Made by a program: the position numbers and the translations under genes
Part shown: positions 52,561-61,679 of the stretch, piece by piece
How positions within the stretch are numbered: position 1 is the stretch's first letter
Layout of the letters: each line of letters begins with the position of its first letter
DNA from: Arcticibacter tournemirensis
GTDB lineage: Bacteria; Bacteroidota; Bacteroidia; Sphingobacteriales; Sphingobacteriaceae
Direction: 5' to 3'
Assembly: GCF_006716645.1 (NCBI RefSeq)
Contig: NZ_VFPL01000001.1
Span: forward strand, 4,030,001 to 4,094,000
DNA: 64,000 nucleotides
Notes under the pieces: generated by a model
Seen by the model: the letters and a program-made list of their open reading frames with translations, nothing else
Told to the model about the DNA's origin: nothing
The model's database searches: none

Positions 52561-52914
52561 AATTTGCTCTCCATTCCGACCCTAAATTACCATTTAATTC
52601 GGGCAATACTGCTGTTAGTAAAAAGACAGACTCTTTTTCTTTTAACACTTTTCGCCTGCTGCTTGTACTGCAGAAGATTTCCTGATAGTTGGTTTCGGAG
52701 TATAAAAATAGTGGTGGGTAATATCGCCCGCCTGTCGTGGCAGTAAGAAAATCTATAATGCAACGCGGCAGCGGCGCCTCGTGTGTCAGTCATTTTTTCG
52801 ATTCGTGTGTCACTCGACGGCATTTTTTCTGCTGCTACTTTGCAATGGAACCGGGTTGCACTTTTTGGGCTATACTTCTTTATGGAATTACTCCCATGAA
52901 TGCATCCTGTAAAT
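52561..52914. other. 354-base gap between divergent genes
   Basis: Short open frames exist on both strands, but their composition is not protein-like. No repeat, RNA or clear promoter is visible. Confidence 0.4.
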
Positions 52915-53622
52915 ATGAAAATCATTAGCAGTCTTCTTTTAATCCTGATCTCTTTTAGCCTTCAGTCTTCTTCTCAGGACTTATTTACCATCAAAGGAAG
53001 ATTATCGACCTGTAGACCTTACCGGGCAGGAAATGATTTTGGTGAAAGACAGTTATCACTTATTAAAGGTAAAGACACAATCATTAAAAACATAAAAACC
53101 AGCATGGGCGAGTTTGTTGTTCCGGGACTGCAGCCCGGTCAGTATACGCTACGCTTTTTAAACATTTTTAATCAGGAGGTAAAGAAAAGTTTGCTTGTAA
53201 TGGGAAATCTTCAAGAGGTCATCTGCTGCACAGATAGCTTTATTGACACGAAAAGGCCGACATTTATTGAAAAAATGTCAGCAGGCAGTAAGATAAAGCT
53301 TTCATTTGAATCGCTCGGCTGCTTTCACAACGTCAAATCGTCCATTTATATTGAAAAGAAGAACTCGAAAATAATTGCTTCTTTTTACTCTTCCAGAGAT
53401 AATAAGAAGAAAACGAAAGTATTAGCAAAACACGATATAGAGGCCCTCATTTTATTTGAAAGACAGTTATTTCAGATGAAGAACGTACGGGAAGATTGCA
53501 CCACTGTTGATTATTACACCTATACCGTTGCCGGTAAATCTGTGTTGTCGGTTACAGACGGTTCGTGTGACTGGAACGGCTATCTCCTTTTGACTAAAGA
53601 AATCTTCGGTGGTGAGATTTGA
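52915..53622 (+). CDS. Secreted hypothetical protein with carboxypeptidase-regulatory-like domain
   Basis: 235 aa from ATG 52915. Signal peptide (KIISSLLLILISFSLQSSSQ), then an Ig-like/CarboxypepD_reg-like domain (FTIKGRLSTCRPYRAGNDFG, VPGLQPGQYTLRFLNIFNQE) and a C-terminal domain with several Cys (ICCTDS, ESLGCFHN, GSCDWNG). Probably periplasmic or extracellular. Function unknown. Confidence 0.6.
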   Translation: MKIISSLLLILISFSLQSSSQDLFTIKGRLSTCRPYRAGNDFGERQLSLIKGKDTIIKNIKTSMGEFVVPGLQPGQYTLRFLNIFNQEVKKSLLVMGNLQEVICCTDSFIDTKRPTFIEKMSAGSKIKLSFESLGCFHNVKSSIYIEKKNSKIIASFYSSRDNKKKTKVLAKHDIEALILFERQLFQMKNVREDCTTVDYYTYTVAGKSVLSVTDGSCDWNGYLLLTKEIFGGEI

Positions 53623-53639
53623 ATGTTGAAGCATATAAC

Positions 53640-53870
53640 GGGAAAATAGCGTTTCGACGATAGTTCTTCGTCTTCATCCACCAGATCGTCTACGCTTTGA
53701 TAGGTTGGCGTACCTCATTCAAACGTGCAGGAAGTAACGTTTTTGCCTGTGTATTTCCTGAAAAGTTTAAATAACCCAAATAGGTGATAACGATCGCATT
53801 TTCCACGTCGGATGTAACGGTATCGAACACAGCGTTGATAAAGTCGAAACAGGCCTTAATTAGGTTAACT
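53640..53870 (-). pseudogene. 3' remnant of a conserved hypothetical gene
   Basis: The minus strand reads KACFDFINAVFDTVTSDVEN and AIVITYLGYLNFSGNTQAKT. After an apparent frame change it continues YQSVDDLVDEDEELSSKRYF. It has protein-like composition and resembles a small Bacteroidota family with a 'NAI..tYLe.LNF.G' pattern. No start remains and the antitoxin gene begins next to it. Confidence 0.4.
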
Positions 53871-53900
53871 TTGTGTGAAAAACCCGCTATATTTGAGATT

Positions 53901-54116
53901 ATGTCAACTATCAGAATTGAAATATTGAATCCCACTGCGTTGAAGCTGATTGAAGGCATGCAGGATTTGAATCTCATCAAGGTTAGTGTTGAACCGGAGT
54001 CAAGGCTAAAAGCTTATCTCCAAAAAATGAGGAGGAATACCGTTTCTGCGCCTGATATTGATGAAATTACTTCGATCGTTGAGAAAGTAAGAGCCGAAAG
54101 GTATGGCAAGAAATAA
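53901..54116 (+). CDS. Antitoxin-like protein upstream of a PIN toxin
   Basis: 71 aa from ATG 53901 (MSTIRIEILNPTALKLIEGM). It ends SAPDIDEITSIVEKVRAERY, a helical tail that would wrap the toxin. It overlaps the PIN gene by 14 bases. Its length and layout fit antitoxins of the PIN-family toxin pairs common in Bacteroidota. Confidence 0.68.
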   Translation: MSTIRIEILNPTALKLIEGMQDLNLIKVSVEPESRLKAYLQKMRRNTVSAPDIDEITSIVEKVRAERYGKK

Positions 54117-54527
54117 ACCTGCCAATATTATAGTAGATACCAATCTGTGGATTAGTTTATCATTTCGAAGAAATATCACCTCTTAGATAGATTGCTGTAC
54201 ACTAACAAGGTGCGCATTCTATTCTGCCTGGAGCTTATTGAGGAACTCGCATCTACAATAACTAAGCCCAAACTCCGCAAGTATTTCACAGGAAATGCAT
54301 TAGATGATATGATCGAAGCTTTTGATGCGTTTATTGACTTTGTGGCCGTAAAAAGTAACGTGGAAATCTGTAGGGATCCAAAAGATAATTTTCTTTTAGC
54401 ATTGGCTAAAGATGGCAAAGCCGATTATCTATTAACGGGTGATAAGGACTTATTAGACATCGAAAAATTTGGCCGCACCAAAATATTGACACTCACCAAT
54501 TTCCTTAACGAAATAACAATACGTTAA
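54103..54527 (+). pseudogene. PIN-domain toxin (VapC-like), frameshifted
   Basis: ATG 54103 gives NKPANIIVDTNLWIS, containing the first catalytic Asp. One base seems lost near 54155-54158, so the frame stops at 54179; restoring one T yields SFIISKKYHLLDRLLYTNKV in line with the rest. The remainder holds ICRDPKDNFLLALAKDGKAD and LTGDKDLLDI with the other acidic residues. PIN toxins are Mg-dependent RNases. It is inactive as sequenced unless the shift is a sequencing error. Confidence 0.72.
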
Positions 54528-54661
54528 TCTTCTCACTCAGGTACGTGTAGAGAATCTTTTACAACTAAATAGCGCCTGCTTTCGCAGACACCTCCATTTT
54601 TATGAGGATCTCAACTTCCGTAGTTGGGTTTGATCACTATGTTTACACCCGGCTTGCTATT

Positions 54662-55786
54662 CTATTCTTCCATGATGTCATTTAATCCGAACATCGTTTC
54701 CAAAAGAATTTCATCGGAAATATGAAACAGGTTGAACGATATTGCTATATAGGTATTTGTTAGTTGGTTTTTGGCAAGTATATTTTTGTATCCGGCGGCC
54801 TGTCCGATATGTCCATGCACAACTGTAAGGCCATTGTGTTCAAATAGCATTGTACCTAGCCCGTATCTTTTACTTGGGCGGTTCGAAGCAACCGTCTCGC
54901 CAAACATCTCATTTACCAGGTTTTTGGGGATAATCTTACCTTCATGAAGTTCATAGTAGAACTTGATCAGGTCGCTTGTGGAAGAACTGATATCGGCAGA
55001 ACCGAGATGAAAGGACATATTAAAATCCGATGCATCGATCAGCGATACCTTAACCGTATCAGCATATTTCTTAAGATAGAGCGAAGGAATATATCCCTTA
55101 AATCTGTTTTTGACAGGCAATGTAGCTACATAGGTATGACTAAGGTTGAAAGGCTCCAATATGGCTGAGCGGATGTAATCACCGTACGACATCTTTGATG
55201 CCTTTTTTATGATTTCAGCTAACAGGATATAGTTTGAACTCGAATAGAAAAAGTTGGAGTAGCCTGCTGTTTGTTTCATACCCGCTATGAGTTCGGGTAG
55301 AACCATACTATAATCTGTACTGTCGTTTAAGGGATCGATTTCTGATCCCTGAAGTTCGTAGATACCAGAGGTATGGTTCAACAAATTCCGTATCGTGATT
55401 TTGTCTCCATTGGCGATTTTAGAGATAAACTTTGAGGGTAACCATTTGCTGATTGGGTCATCTAAGGTGAGGGACCCAGCACTCGCTAGCTTCAAAACGG
55501 CTGTTGCGCAAAACAGCTTTGAAATACTCGCAATCCGGTAATGCATGTCGGGTTTTGCTGGTATTAACGAATCTATATCTGCCAGTCCATTGGCATAGTT
55601 CCAATCGATTACTCCAGGCTTGTAAACATGCACCAATATTCCTGCCCCGCTGTGTTTGAGCCTCATGCTATCTACATAAGTGGCAAGTTTACGTGTCAGC
55701 TCCTGGCTTATATCGGATTGTCGCTGCTGGCTATAGGCCGAACTGGAAAATGCATACAGTAATAATGCTACATAAAAAAATTTCAT
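54662..55786 (-). CDS. Beta-lactamase-family serine hydrolase (class C / PBP-like)
   Basis: 374 aa. Signal peptide (FFYVALLLYAFSSSAYSQ), then the SxxK motif in RIASISKLFCATAVLKLAS, the YxN motif region in YSSSNYILLAEIIKKAS, and HGHIGQAAGY in place of KTG (HxG form). Periplasmic esterase/peptidase-like family; true beta-lactamase activity is unlikely. A single gene with no partner. Confidence 0.85.
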   Translation of the reverse strand: MKFFYVALLLYAFSSSAYSQQRQSDISQELTRKLATYVDSMRLKHSGAGILVHVYKPGVIDWNYANGLADIDSLIPAKPDMHYRIASISKLFCATAVLKLASAGSLTLDDPISKWLPSKFISKIANGDKITIRNLLNHTSGIYELQGSEIDPLNDSTDYSMVLPELIAGMKQTAGYSNFFYSSSNYILLAEIIKKASKMSYGDYIRSAILEPFNLSHTYVATLPVKNRFKGYIPSLYLKKYADTVKVSLIDASDFNMSFHLGSADISSSTSDLIKFYYELHEGKIIPKNLVNEMFGETVASNRPSKRYGLGTMLFEHNGLTVVHGHIGQAAGYKNILAKNQLTNTYIAISFNLFHISDEILLETMFGLNDIMEE

Positions 55787-55861
55787 AATATGCTAAATAT
55801 AGCTTTAATCTAAGGTATCTTTTTTATCCATTCGCCTTCAACATCTCTCCTTCTCTTACAA

Positions 55862-56233
55862 CTATTCCAGTTCCATACTTGCTATTTCTCCCGGCAATTC
55901 GGCGAACTCGTATACCGGCAGCAGCACTTCCACCTCCTGTACTTCTTCCCTTATTAAAGCTGCCATTTCTTTTTGCAGTTCTTCTTCAATGATGTCGTCG
56001 GTTGCCGCTTGCGCCCGCGCTCCTTCTTTAGCTTCCGCCAAACGCCGCAGCTCTCTTTCGGGATTGCGAAACCAGTCGGTACTCCAAACCTGCCACATCT
56101 TCCATCCTATGGCTTCGAGCACTTGCATTCTCAGCCGGTCTCGGTCGCGGGCTGAGCGGGCAGCTCCATATGTGTCACCATCCAGGATATCCCCATAATA
56201 TATCTTCCCGAATGTTCTGGCATGACGTAGCAT
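55862..56233 (-). pseudogene. C-terminal fragment of a large helicase with MTES_1575-type nuclease
   Basis: 123 aa. It contains the C-terminal nuclease fold of large DUF4011/DUF3320-type helicases: DTYGAARSARDRDRLRMQVL and EAIGWKMWQVWSTDWFRNPE. The large helicase body (well over 1000 residues) is absent upstream. It is a 3' scrap of a defence-like helicase. Confidence 0.62.
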
Positions 56234-56318
56234 CAGCGCTAACGTAGAGTCTTAGCAAGTATTTACCTTCTATGACTTTTGAAACAACCCTCCTACGCTT
56301 CCGGCGGTCGTTTTCCTG

Positions 56319-56558
56319 CAAAAAAGCTGGGAGTACACGCCTTGGTCATCGCGCGATATGAGCGTGGCGAGGTCAAACCGTCTATTGAGACGGCCGCACG
56401 TATGGCTGAGACGTTGGGGGTTTCCGCAGGAACTTGACCAGGATATCGTTAAACAGATCAACGAACTACAGTCCCTTCAACTCGAAGACAGGCAGCATAT
56501 CCTAAGGACGCTTGGTGCCCTGATCAAAGAGGCTAAGACAAGACTTACTTTTGGGTAG
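56319..56558 (+). pseudogene. XRE-family regulator, internally deleted/frameshifted
   Basis: One frame reads KKLGVHALVIARYERGEVKP and SIETAARMAETLGVS, the last helices of an XRE HTH. A second frame continues LDQDIVKQINELQSLQLEDR and QHILRTLGALIKEAKTRLTF, the usual C-terminal helices of this family. The linker (normally 'DYLVG...') and N-terminus are missing. Confidence 0.62.
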
Positions 56559-56586
56559 ATAATAAACGCACCTGCACTCTTAACGA

Positions 56587-57024
56587 CTATTCATAGGGCT
56601 GGTAAAGCTTCAATGTATATCGGATTATCTGCTGAATTTCCATACTATACTTCTTTATATAGTCGTTTAGCGTTTTGTCGTTTTCTGTATTCAAGAAGAA
56701 TATACTTTTATCAGCTTCAAGAATAGCCCAGTAACCTCTGGCGTGATCACCTAAAGGACCAAACTTCACTAACAATATTCCCGGATTATTAGGTTTATCC
56801 GACCATGGAAATAACTCTACCGTCTTATAAACAAACATTTTCCCCGAATAGCCTTTAATATCAACAGGCTCTTGGATTATACTGAATTCCTTCTTGTTAA
56901 CCAGGAACTTTACCATATCTAACTGGTATTTTTTTATCCTTGAATCCTTATCGACATAACAACCTTGCTGACTATATCCGGGAATACTAAACATTAATAA
57001 GATTATGAATATTACTAATTTCAT
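56587..57024 (-). CDS. Secreted hypothetical protein
   Basis: 145 aa. Signal peptide KLVIFIILLMFSIPGYSQ, then a compact alpha/beta domain (YQLDMVKFLVNKKEFSIIQE, GYWAILEADKSIFFLNTEND). Not recognised. Probably periplasmic. Confidence 0.55.
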   Translation of the reverse strand: MKLVIFIILLMFSIPGYSQQGCYVDKDSRIKKYQLDMVKFLVNKKEFSIIQEPVDIKGYSGKMFVYKTVELFPWSDKPNNPGILLVKFGPLGDHARGYWAILEADKSIFFLNTENDKTLNDYIKKYSMEIQQIIRYTLKLYQPYE

Positions 57025-57048
57025 GGCTTCTACTGTTTTTTCTGTTCA

Positions 57049-57433
57049 TCCAATTCCTGATAATATTTAGCTTCATCGGTCCTGGTACCTTTCTCAACCT
57101 CTGAGGCTGGCTTGTTCGGCGAACCTGAACGTCTTGAGTTCTTATCTGTTATCTGCTTGGTATCATGAACTCTGTAGCTCCTATGTGTTCATCCTTTGAA
57201 TAACTATCCAGATAGATCTTTTCGCCCTCTTTCATTAAAACCGGCTGGGTCCCTGGCTTAGACGTAGACAATTCGTCTATCCCTTTTTCATAAACAGTCA
57301 TTAAAATTATTATTACCAATAGTAATCTAAGGGAAGCTACTTTATCATTTATATTGCGTTGAGATATGGCGAAAAGCTCTATTATGTTTCTAATATCATT
57401 TTTTTTAATAATACCCGTCTGATTATTCATCAA
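57049..57433 (-). pseudogene. Hypothetical membrane protein, probably frameshifted
   Basis: The frame from ATG 57433 has one helix (LRLLLVIIILMTVYEKG) and stops at 57149. The continuation DTKQITDKNSRRSGSPNKPA and EAKYYQELDEQKKQ lies in another frame to about 57049, suggesting a one-base indel near 57180. Its ATG overlaps the stop of the preceding gene (ATGA). Unknown function. Confidence 0.45.
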
Positions 57434-57784
57434 AATATTTGCTCTCCCAATATCTGGGGCTTTTCGAGAGCTGGTAAAATGTTCAATATTCTTTCAGGTT
57501 CCAAAAGCTCAAATGGATCCAGTAAGAGGACAAACTTTGATTCTGCTGAGTTATATGTAAGCAGATATAGCTCAAGATCATCCTTTTGACTATTATAAGC
57601 AAACCGATCAAAAAAGAGCCTGAGATTATTACTGTCAATTGCTAACAACATTTGCTTGTAGCTTTCTTCAGTGCATTCGCACCCGCCTATATAGAATATC
57701 TTTTCGAGGTCCTCCTTTTAAGCCTGACATAGAAAGGCTGTGTTCTATTTTTGTGAAAAATGGATTCTTATTTCCCTTATCCAT
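57430..57784 (-). pseudogene. Hypothetical protein, frameshifted
   Basis: ATG 57784 gives MDKGNKNPFFTKIEHSLSMS, then the frame is lost. The next frame gives DLEKIFYIGGCECTEESYKQ and continues MLLAIDSNNLRLFFDRFAYN and LELYLLTYNSAESKFVLLLD. It looks like a small cytosolic protein with one indel. Family not recognised. Confidence 0.45.
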
Positions 57785-57847
57785 GGCGGCCTGTCATTTA
57801 GGAATGAGTATTTTGTGTTCTTTTCTCATAAAGATCAAAATAAAAAC

Positions 57848-58150
57848 TTATACGACGGCCTTTTGTAAGATATTTATTTGGTCGCCGTCGATTAGTACAA
57901 TTTTGGTTTCGTTCTTGAGAGAGTAGCTTAATGCATCCTTGGTAAAGGCTGAGGTGGTGATAAAAATCCCTTTCTTGGCTCCCTGACCGGCAAGAGCCCC
58001 AACAAACTTGTGCAACTCTGGCCGTCCTACTACATTGCCGGCTTGCCAGCGTTTAGCTTGTATATAAATAATATCCAGACCAAGTTTATCTTCTTTGATA
58101 GTACCATCGATACTCTCGTCATTTGTTTCACCTATGGCTTTACATCGAAT
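57848..58150 (-). pseudogene. Mrr-type restriction endonuclease, C-terminal catalytic fragment
   Basis: The frame encodes the Mrr catalytic core: KAIGETNDESIDGTIKEDKL, LGLDIIYIQAKRWQAGN (D and QxK residues) and RPELHKFVGALAGQGAKKGI. Mrr cleaves modified DNA. The N-terminal winged-helix domain is missing and the upstream part of the ORF (to 58267) is a shadow of another reading frame, so this is a truncated gene. Confidence 0.7.
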
Positions 58151-58352
58151 GACACGGTGAATGTACCGCGACACCGGTTTTCTTATCAATCCCGAGAATA
58201 CCAACGTTTCTTTTTCTGCATTCTTTAATAAACTCCAATGCATCAGTTTTTCTATATAAAAAAACACCTGCTCTCTCCACTGATTTAGTTAAAAACAAAC
58301 GCTCAACTTCATTCATCTTATTAAGGTTTATATAGGTTTTGTATTGTCGCAT
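58140..58352 (-). pseudogene. 5' fragment of an unknown gene fused against the Mrr scrap
   Basis: 70 aa: MRQYKTYINLNKMNEVERLF, GVFLYRKTDALEFIKECRKR and VGILGIDKK read like the N-terminus of a small cytosolic protein. It overlaps the Mrr piece in a different frame and ends soon after, so a deletion joined two genes here. Family not recognised. Confidence 0.4.
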
Positions 58353-58421
58353 CTGGCACCCAATTCTTATCTGCTCTATTACTTATTTGAACAACTTCCA
58401 ATTATCCTGTGTGATGCTAAA

Positions 58422-59525
58422 TCAAACTAAATTCAACTGGTATTTTACCGATCTCCCTGCTCCTTCCTGGATTAAAACGCCCATCTCCTGAAGTTGTTGT
58501 AAATCACGAGTTGCGGTGGCTTTAGAAGCTTTACTAATGCCGATATATTTCTTAGCGGTCATTCCCCCTTCAAATCCATCAGCACCTTTTTCTAACATCT
58601 TATTGATTGCTTTCAATTGCCGCTCGTTAAGCTGATGCTTATACCGGTCAAAAAATTGTGCTTTCTTCAAGGTAAACTGTACCATGGCCTTAGCATCGCG
58701 CTGGGCTTCTAAAATCACAGCAGCGAAGTAATTAATCCATGCGGTTATATCCAAAGACTGTTGCGCTTCCTTTAAGGCAGCGTAATAAGTCGCTTTATCG
58801 TGTTCAATGATTTTAGAAAGGCTAAGCATTACAGGGCGTCCGATAGATTGAGACAATGCCTTCTCGGCAATTGCCCGCCCAATACGACCATTACCATCTT
58901 CAAACGGATGTATAGACTCAAAATACAGGTGAGCCACCGCAGACCTGAGTACCGCCTCGGCAACTTCGCCTTTTAGAGGAAATGTAGCCTTATTGTACCA
59001 TTGAACAAACCTCTCCATTTCTTTAGGAACATCTGAGGATGGTGGTGCTTCATAATGTACTACTTCGCGGCCGTATGTACCTGAAATTATCTGCATAGGC
59101 TCAGCCCCTATTCGCCACTGGCCAGGATTAACGTTACGTGCTCCGGTCATCAATATATTGTGCCAAACCTTGAGCATATTCAAACTTAATGGTTGATCAA
59201 ACGATTTCCGGACCTCCAGCATCCATTGCGCTACACCTCCTGCCCGTTGATCTTTTACATTAATGAGCGTTTCATTCAGCCCGAGATTATTTCTAATAGA
59301 CGAAATTACATCTTCACGGCTGATATATTCGCCTTCAATTTCAGAGGTTTTAACTGCTTCAGACAACATGAGCTGAAGGAGCGTTTCTTGCTTTAATTCG
59401 TCAGATAGTCCTTGAATTACACCACTTATTTCCCCGGTCTCTTGCGCAAACGCAAGGATTAACGGTTGCACTTCCTTTACTTCATAAATGAAATCAGGCC
59501 ATTCTAAAAACTGCCAGTTATACAT
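58422..59525 (-). CDS. Fic-family protein (AMPylase-like) with DUF4172 and wHTH
   Basis: 367 aa. N-terminal DUF4172 region with an inhibitory-type motif in TSEIEGEYISREDVISSIRN (T-x3-E-G). Fic core HPFEDGNGRIGRAIAEKAL matches HPFx(D/E)GNGRxxR. C-terminal winged helix (MTAKKYIGISKASKATATRD, LQQLQEMGVLIQEGAGRSVK). Fic proteins transfer AMP to target proteins; the built-in inhibitory helix keeps activity low. The wHTH suggests DNA binding, and tandem inverted repeats lie just upstream. Confidence 0.9.
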   Translation of the reverse strand: MYNWQFLEWPDFIYEVKEVQPLILAFAQETGEISGVIQGLSDELKQETLLQLMLSEAVKTSEIEGEYISREDVISSIRNNLGLNETLINVKDQRAGGVAQWMLEVRKSFDQPLSLNMLKVWHNILMTGARNVNPGQWRIGAEPMQIISGTYGREVVHYEAPPSSDVPKEMERFVQWYNKATFPLKGEVAEAVLRSAVAHLYFESIHPFEDGNGRIGRAIAEKALSQSIGRPVMLSLSKIIEHDKATYYAALKEAQQSLDITAWINYFAAVILEAQRDAKAMVQFTLKKAQFFDRYKHQLNERQLKAINKMLEKGADGFEGGMTAKKYIGISKASKATATRDLQQLQEMGVLIQEGAGRSVKYQLNLV

Positions 59526-59527
59526 AA

Positions 59528-59599
59528 TGAGCCGATTAGTTTATTTATTCGGCTCAAATATAATAAAACCATGAGCCGATTTTCATTTTATTTGGCTCA
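59528..59599. promoter_or_regulatory. Two tandem inverted repeats (operator candidate) upstream of fic
   Basis: IR1: TGAGCCGATT (59528-59537) with ATTCGGCTCA (59547-59556). IR2: TGAGCCGATT (59572-59581) with ATTTGGCTCA (59590-59599). The four half-sites begin 3 bases upstream of the fic start, and the two dyads are 44 bases apart. The layout suits a repressor site, possibly for the Fic wHTH. Confidence 0.6.
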
Positions 59600-59677
59600 A
59601 CTCTTCCACTCCCGCAAGTCTAAAAAAGCATGTATAGCGGTTTATAACAACAAATTCCAGAAGAAGGATGAACGATT

Positions 59678-60350
59678 ATGCAAGATTTCTTTGAACGCAA
59701 GGTGGATGCAGACGGATACGAGAGAGTTATCAGGCAGTTTGATACGGAACGATTTAAACCTCTCTGTAATTTCTTAAAGCGGAGGACCAATAATACCGAT
59801 GAGATTAATATAGAGTTGCTGGCCTGGCTGATTGACTTTCAACCAAGGCCTTATTATACTGACTGGACGCCGCTTGCTCCGGATGAATCGCATAATACTG
59901 AGGTAACTGATCGTCTGGTGTCATTCGGTGGCAAGCACGAGGACGCTGTTACTGCTTCCCTTAAAAGAAAGAGACTCGTGTTATTTGCAGGTTTGGCGCT
60001 TAGTGGTGTATTGGCTGCCTGATTTGGATAAGCTTAACAGAGCCTCAGCAATGTATGTATTGGACGGGTGATCATTATGAGGCGGTATCATGTGACGCAA
60101 AAATCTTTAATAAGAACATCCTGGCAATGGATACGGTAAAAATGGCCCATTTCAGAAGAATCACTAGCCTGACACAATCACCAAGAGGGCAAAGGGATAA
60201 GTTTGGTATTCAAAGATCGGCGGTAAATTAGAATATTATACTTCAGACGGCGTTCATCCTTTATATACTGATAGGGAGCTGAAAAAGCTGACAGATTATA
60301 TGATTGAGAAGCATCTAACGGGAAACGAAGGTGTGTCAGCTGATTATTAA
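59678..60350 (+). pseudogene. Conserved hypothetical membrane protein with frameshifts
   Basis: ATG 59678 begins MQDFFERKVDADGYERVIRQ and reaches a helix (RLVLFAGLALSGVLAA). The frame then breaks near 60020; the next frame reads EPQQCMYWTGDHYEAVSCDA and MDTVKMAHFRRITSLTQ, and a third, GKLEYYTSDGVHPLYTDREL to TAA 60350. This order matches a common Bacteroidota single-span protein. At least two indels inactivate it. Confidence 0.6.
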
Positions 60351-60563
60351 TGAGATTAGAGACCTAATGCCTTTTTATTGCCAATATCTCTCAATTTTTT
60401 ATCTCAATACTCCATTATGCACTAACTACTAATCATAGGCCAACACATTAAATTTCCTGCCTGACAAACCACTCAATATATTGATGCAGTGCTGTGGCAG
60501 CATAATAAGGTAAATTCAATAACAAATATGGTTTTTTATTGGGAGTAACAGCTCTCTCTGTCT
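60351..60563. other. Gap with no supported feature
   Basis: About 210 bases, AT-rich; no ORF, RNA or clear repeat is seen. Confidence 0.4.
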
Positions 60564-61545
60564 TTAAGGCGCCACCATATATCCGGATGGCGGATGGTCT
60601 GCTGCTTCAATAAACTGATGGAGCGACTTTAAACTGCCTGTACTGCCTGATTTGATTTCTATCGGGATAACCAACTTGTTATAAGTGTACAGTAAATCCA
60701 CTTCCGCACTGGACTGGGCTTTTTCTCTCACCCAGAAATTGGGTGTATGCGCCGAAATACTTTGAAGGGATATCAGCTCCTGGGTCACCAGATGAGGGAT
60801 AACCGCACCTTTGTAGGCACTGTTCAAATCATCCATCGCGAGCATTTCAGCCTGGATGTTTAGGTTATGATTGACCAGGCCGGTGTCCAGAAACTGCAAA
60901 CGTGGCGCTTTCTTTAAATCAGACTTCAATGGCGGGTGCATGTCCGTGGTGGGATAAATCAAACGCACGATCTTTGCATCGTTAAGGGTCCTGAACGCCT
61001 CTCCTACCTCTCTTGACCGGTAACTGGAATTCCCAAAGCCCTGAAACTTGATGCGCTCGTCCAGGTATACCGGTGCCGTATCCATTAAATGTTTAATAAT
61101 TTTCCTTTCTGTGTCGTTTGAAGTGTACTTTTCTACATCACTTTTATAGGTACCCCAAATGCTCTCATAGATAATTGATAAATCCGAAAGGCTGCGTTTC
61201 TCAATGTCGGTTTTTACTACCTCAGGCATACCGCCAATAATCGCATAACGATGAAAGACATCCATTAAGGTTTGATGAGCAAAGGCTTTTACCGGAACCT
61301 GCTGCAATTGTTCCAGCAGGGAGTGCTTTCCACTAGCCTGCAGATATTCCTGGAAATTCAGCGGATGGAGATATAAAAATTCGACCCTGCCTACCGGAAA
61401 GCTATGCTCTTTCTGCATGGCAAATTCCAAAAGTGAACCTGCGCTAATAACATGAAGCGTTGGTATTTCTTCATAAAAATAGCGCAACAGTTGGATGGCT
61501 TTAGGACTCTCCTGTATTTCATCAATGAACAGAAATTGTAACAGA
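60564..61545 (-). pseudogene. AAA_14/DUF4143 ATPase, 5'-truncated
   Basis: The frame upstream of ATG 61487 is open and gives LLQFLFIDEIQESPKAIQLL, the Walker B part of AAA_14. ISAGSLLEFAMQKEHSFPVG, the DUF4143 region and IPIEIKSGSTGSLKSLHQFI (PD-(D/E)XK-like core) follow. The N-terminal Walker A (about 60 residues) is missing, so ATPase function is doubtful. Two 20-bp direct repeats lie at the break. Confidence 0.75.
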
Positions 61546-61620
61546 ATAAGGGCAGAATTACATATTTTTTGTAATAAAATAAACCCAATTTAAACATTCC
61601 ATTGTAACAGAATAAGGGCA
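61535..61620. repeat. Pair of 20-bp direct repeats
   Basis: ATTGTAACAGAATAAGGGCA occurs at 61535-61554 and, without mismatch, at 61601-61620 (66 bases apart). The first copy sits at the broken start of the AAA_14 gene. It may be an operator pair or a duplication at a deletion junction. Confidence 0.7.
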
Positions 61621-61679
61621 ATAAAATCTTAAAAGATCGTCTCCTGGATATGACAAGTTATGATTTACACATTTTGTTG

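Noticed and set aside
52564-52925. Opposed short ORFs in the gap before the secreted protein gene
   Set aside because: Composition is not protein-like, no family pattern and no conserved start context.
59571-59777. 68-aa plus-strand ORF starting in the fic upstream repeats
   Set aside because: Its first codons are the inverted repeat itself and the rest has no protein-like pattern; the operator reading is more economical.
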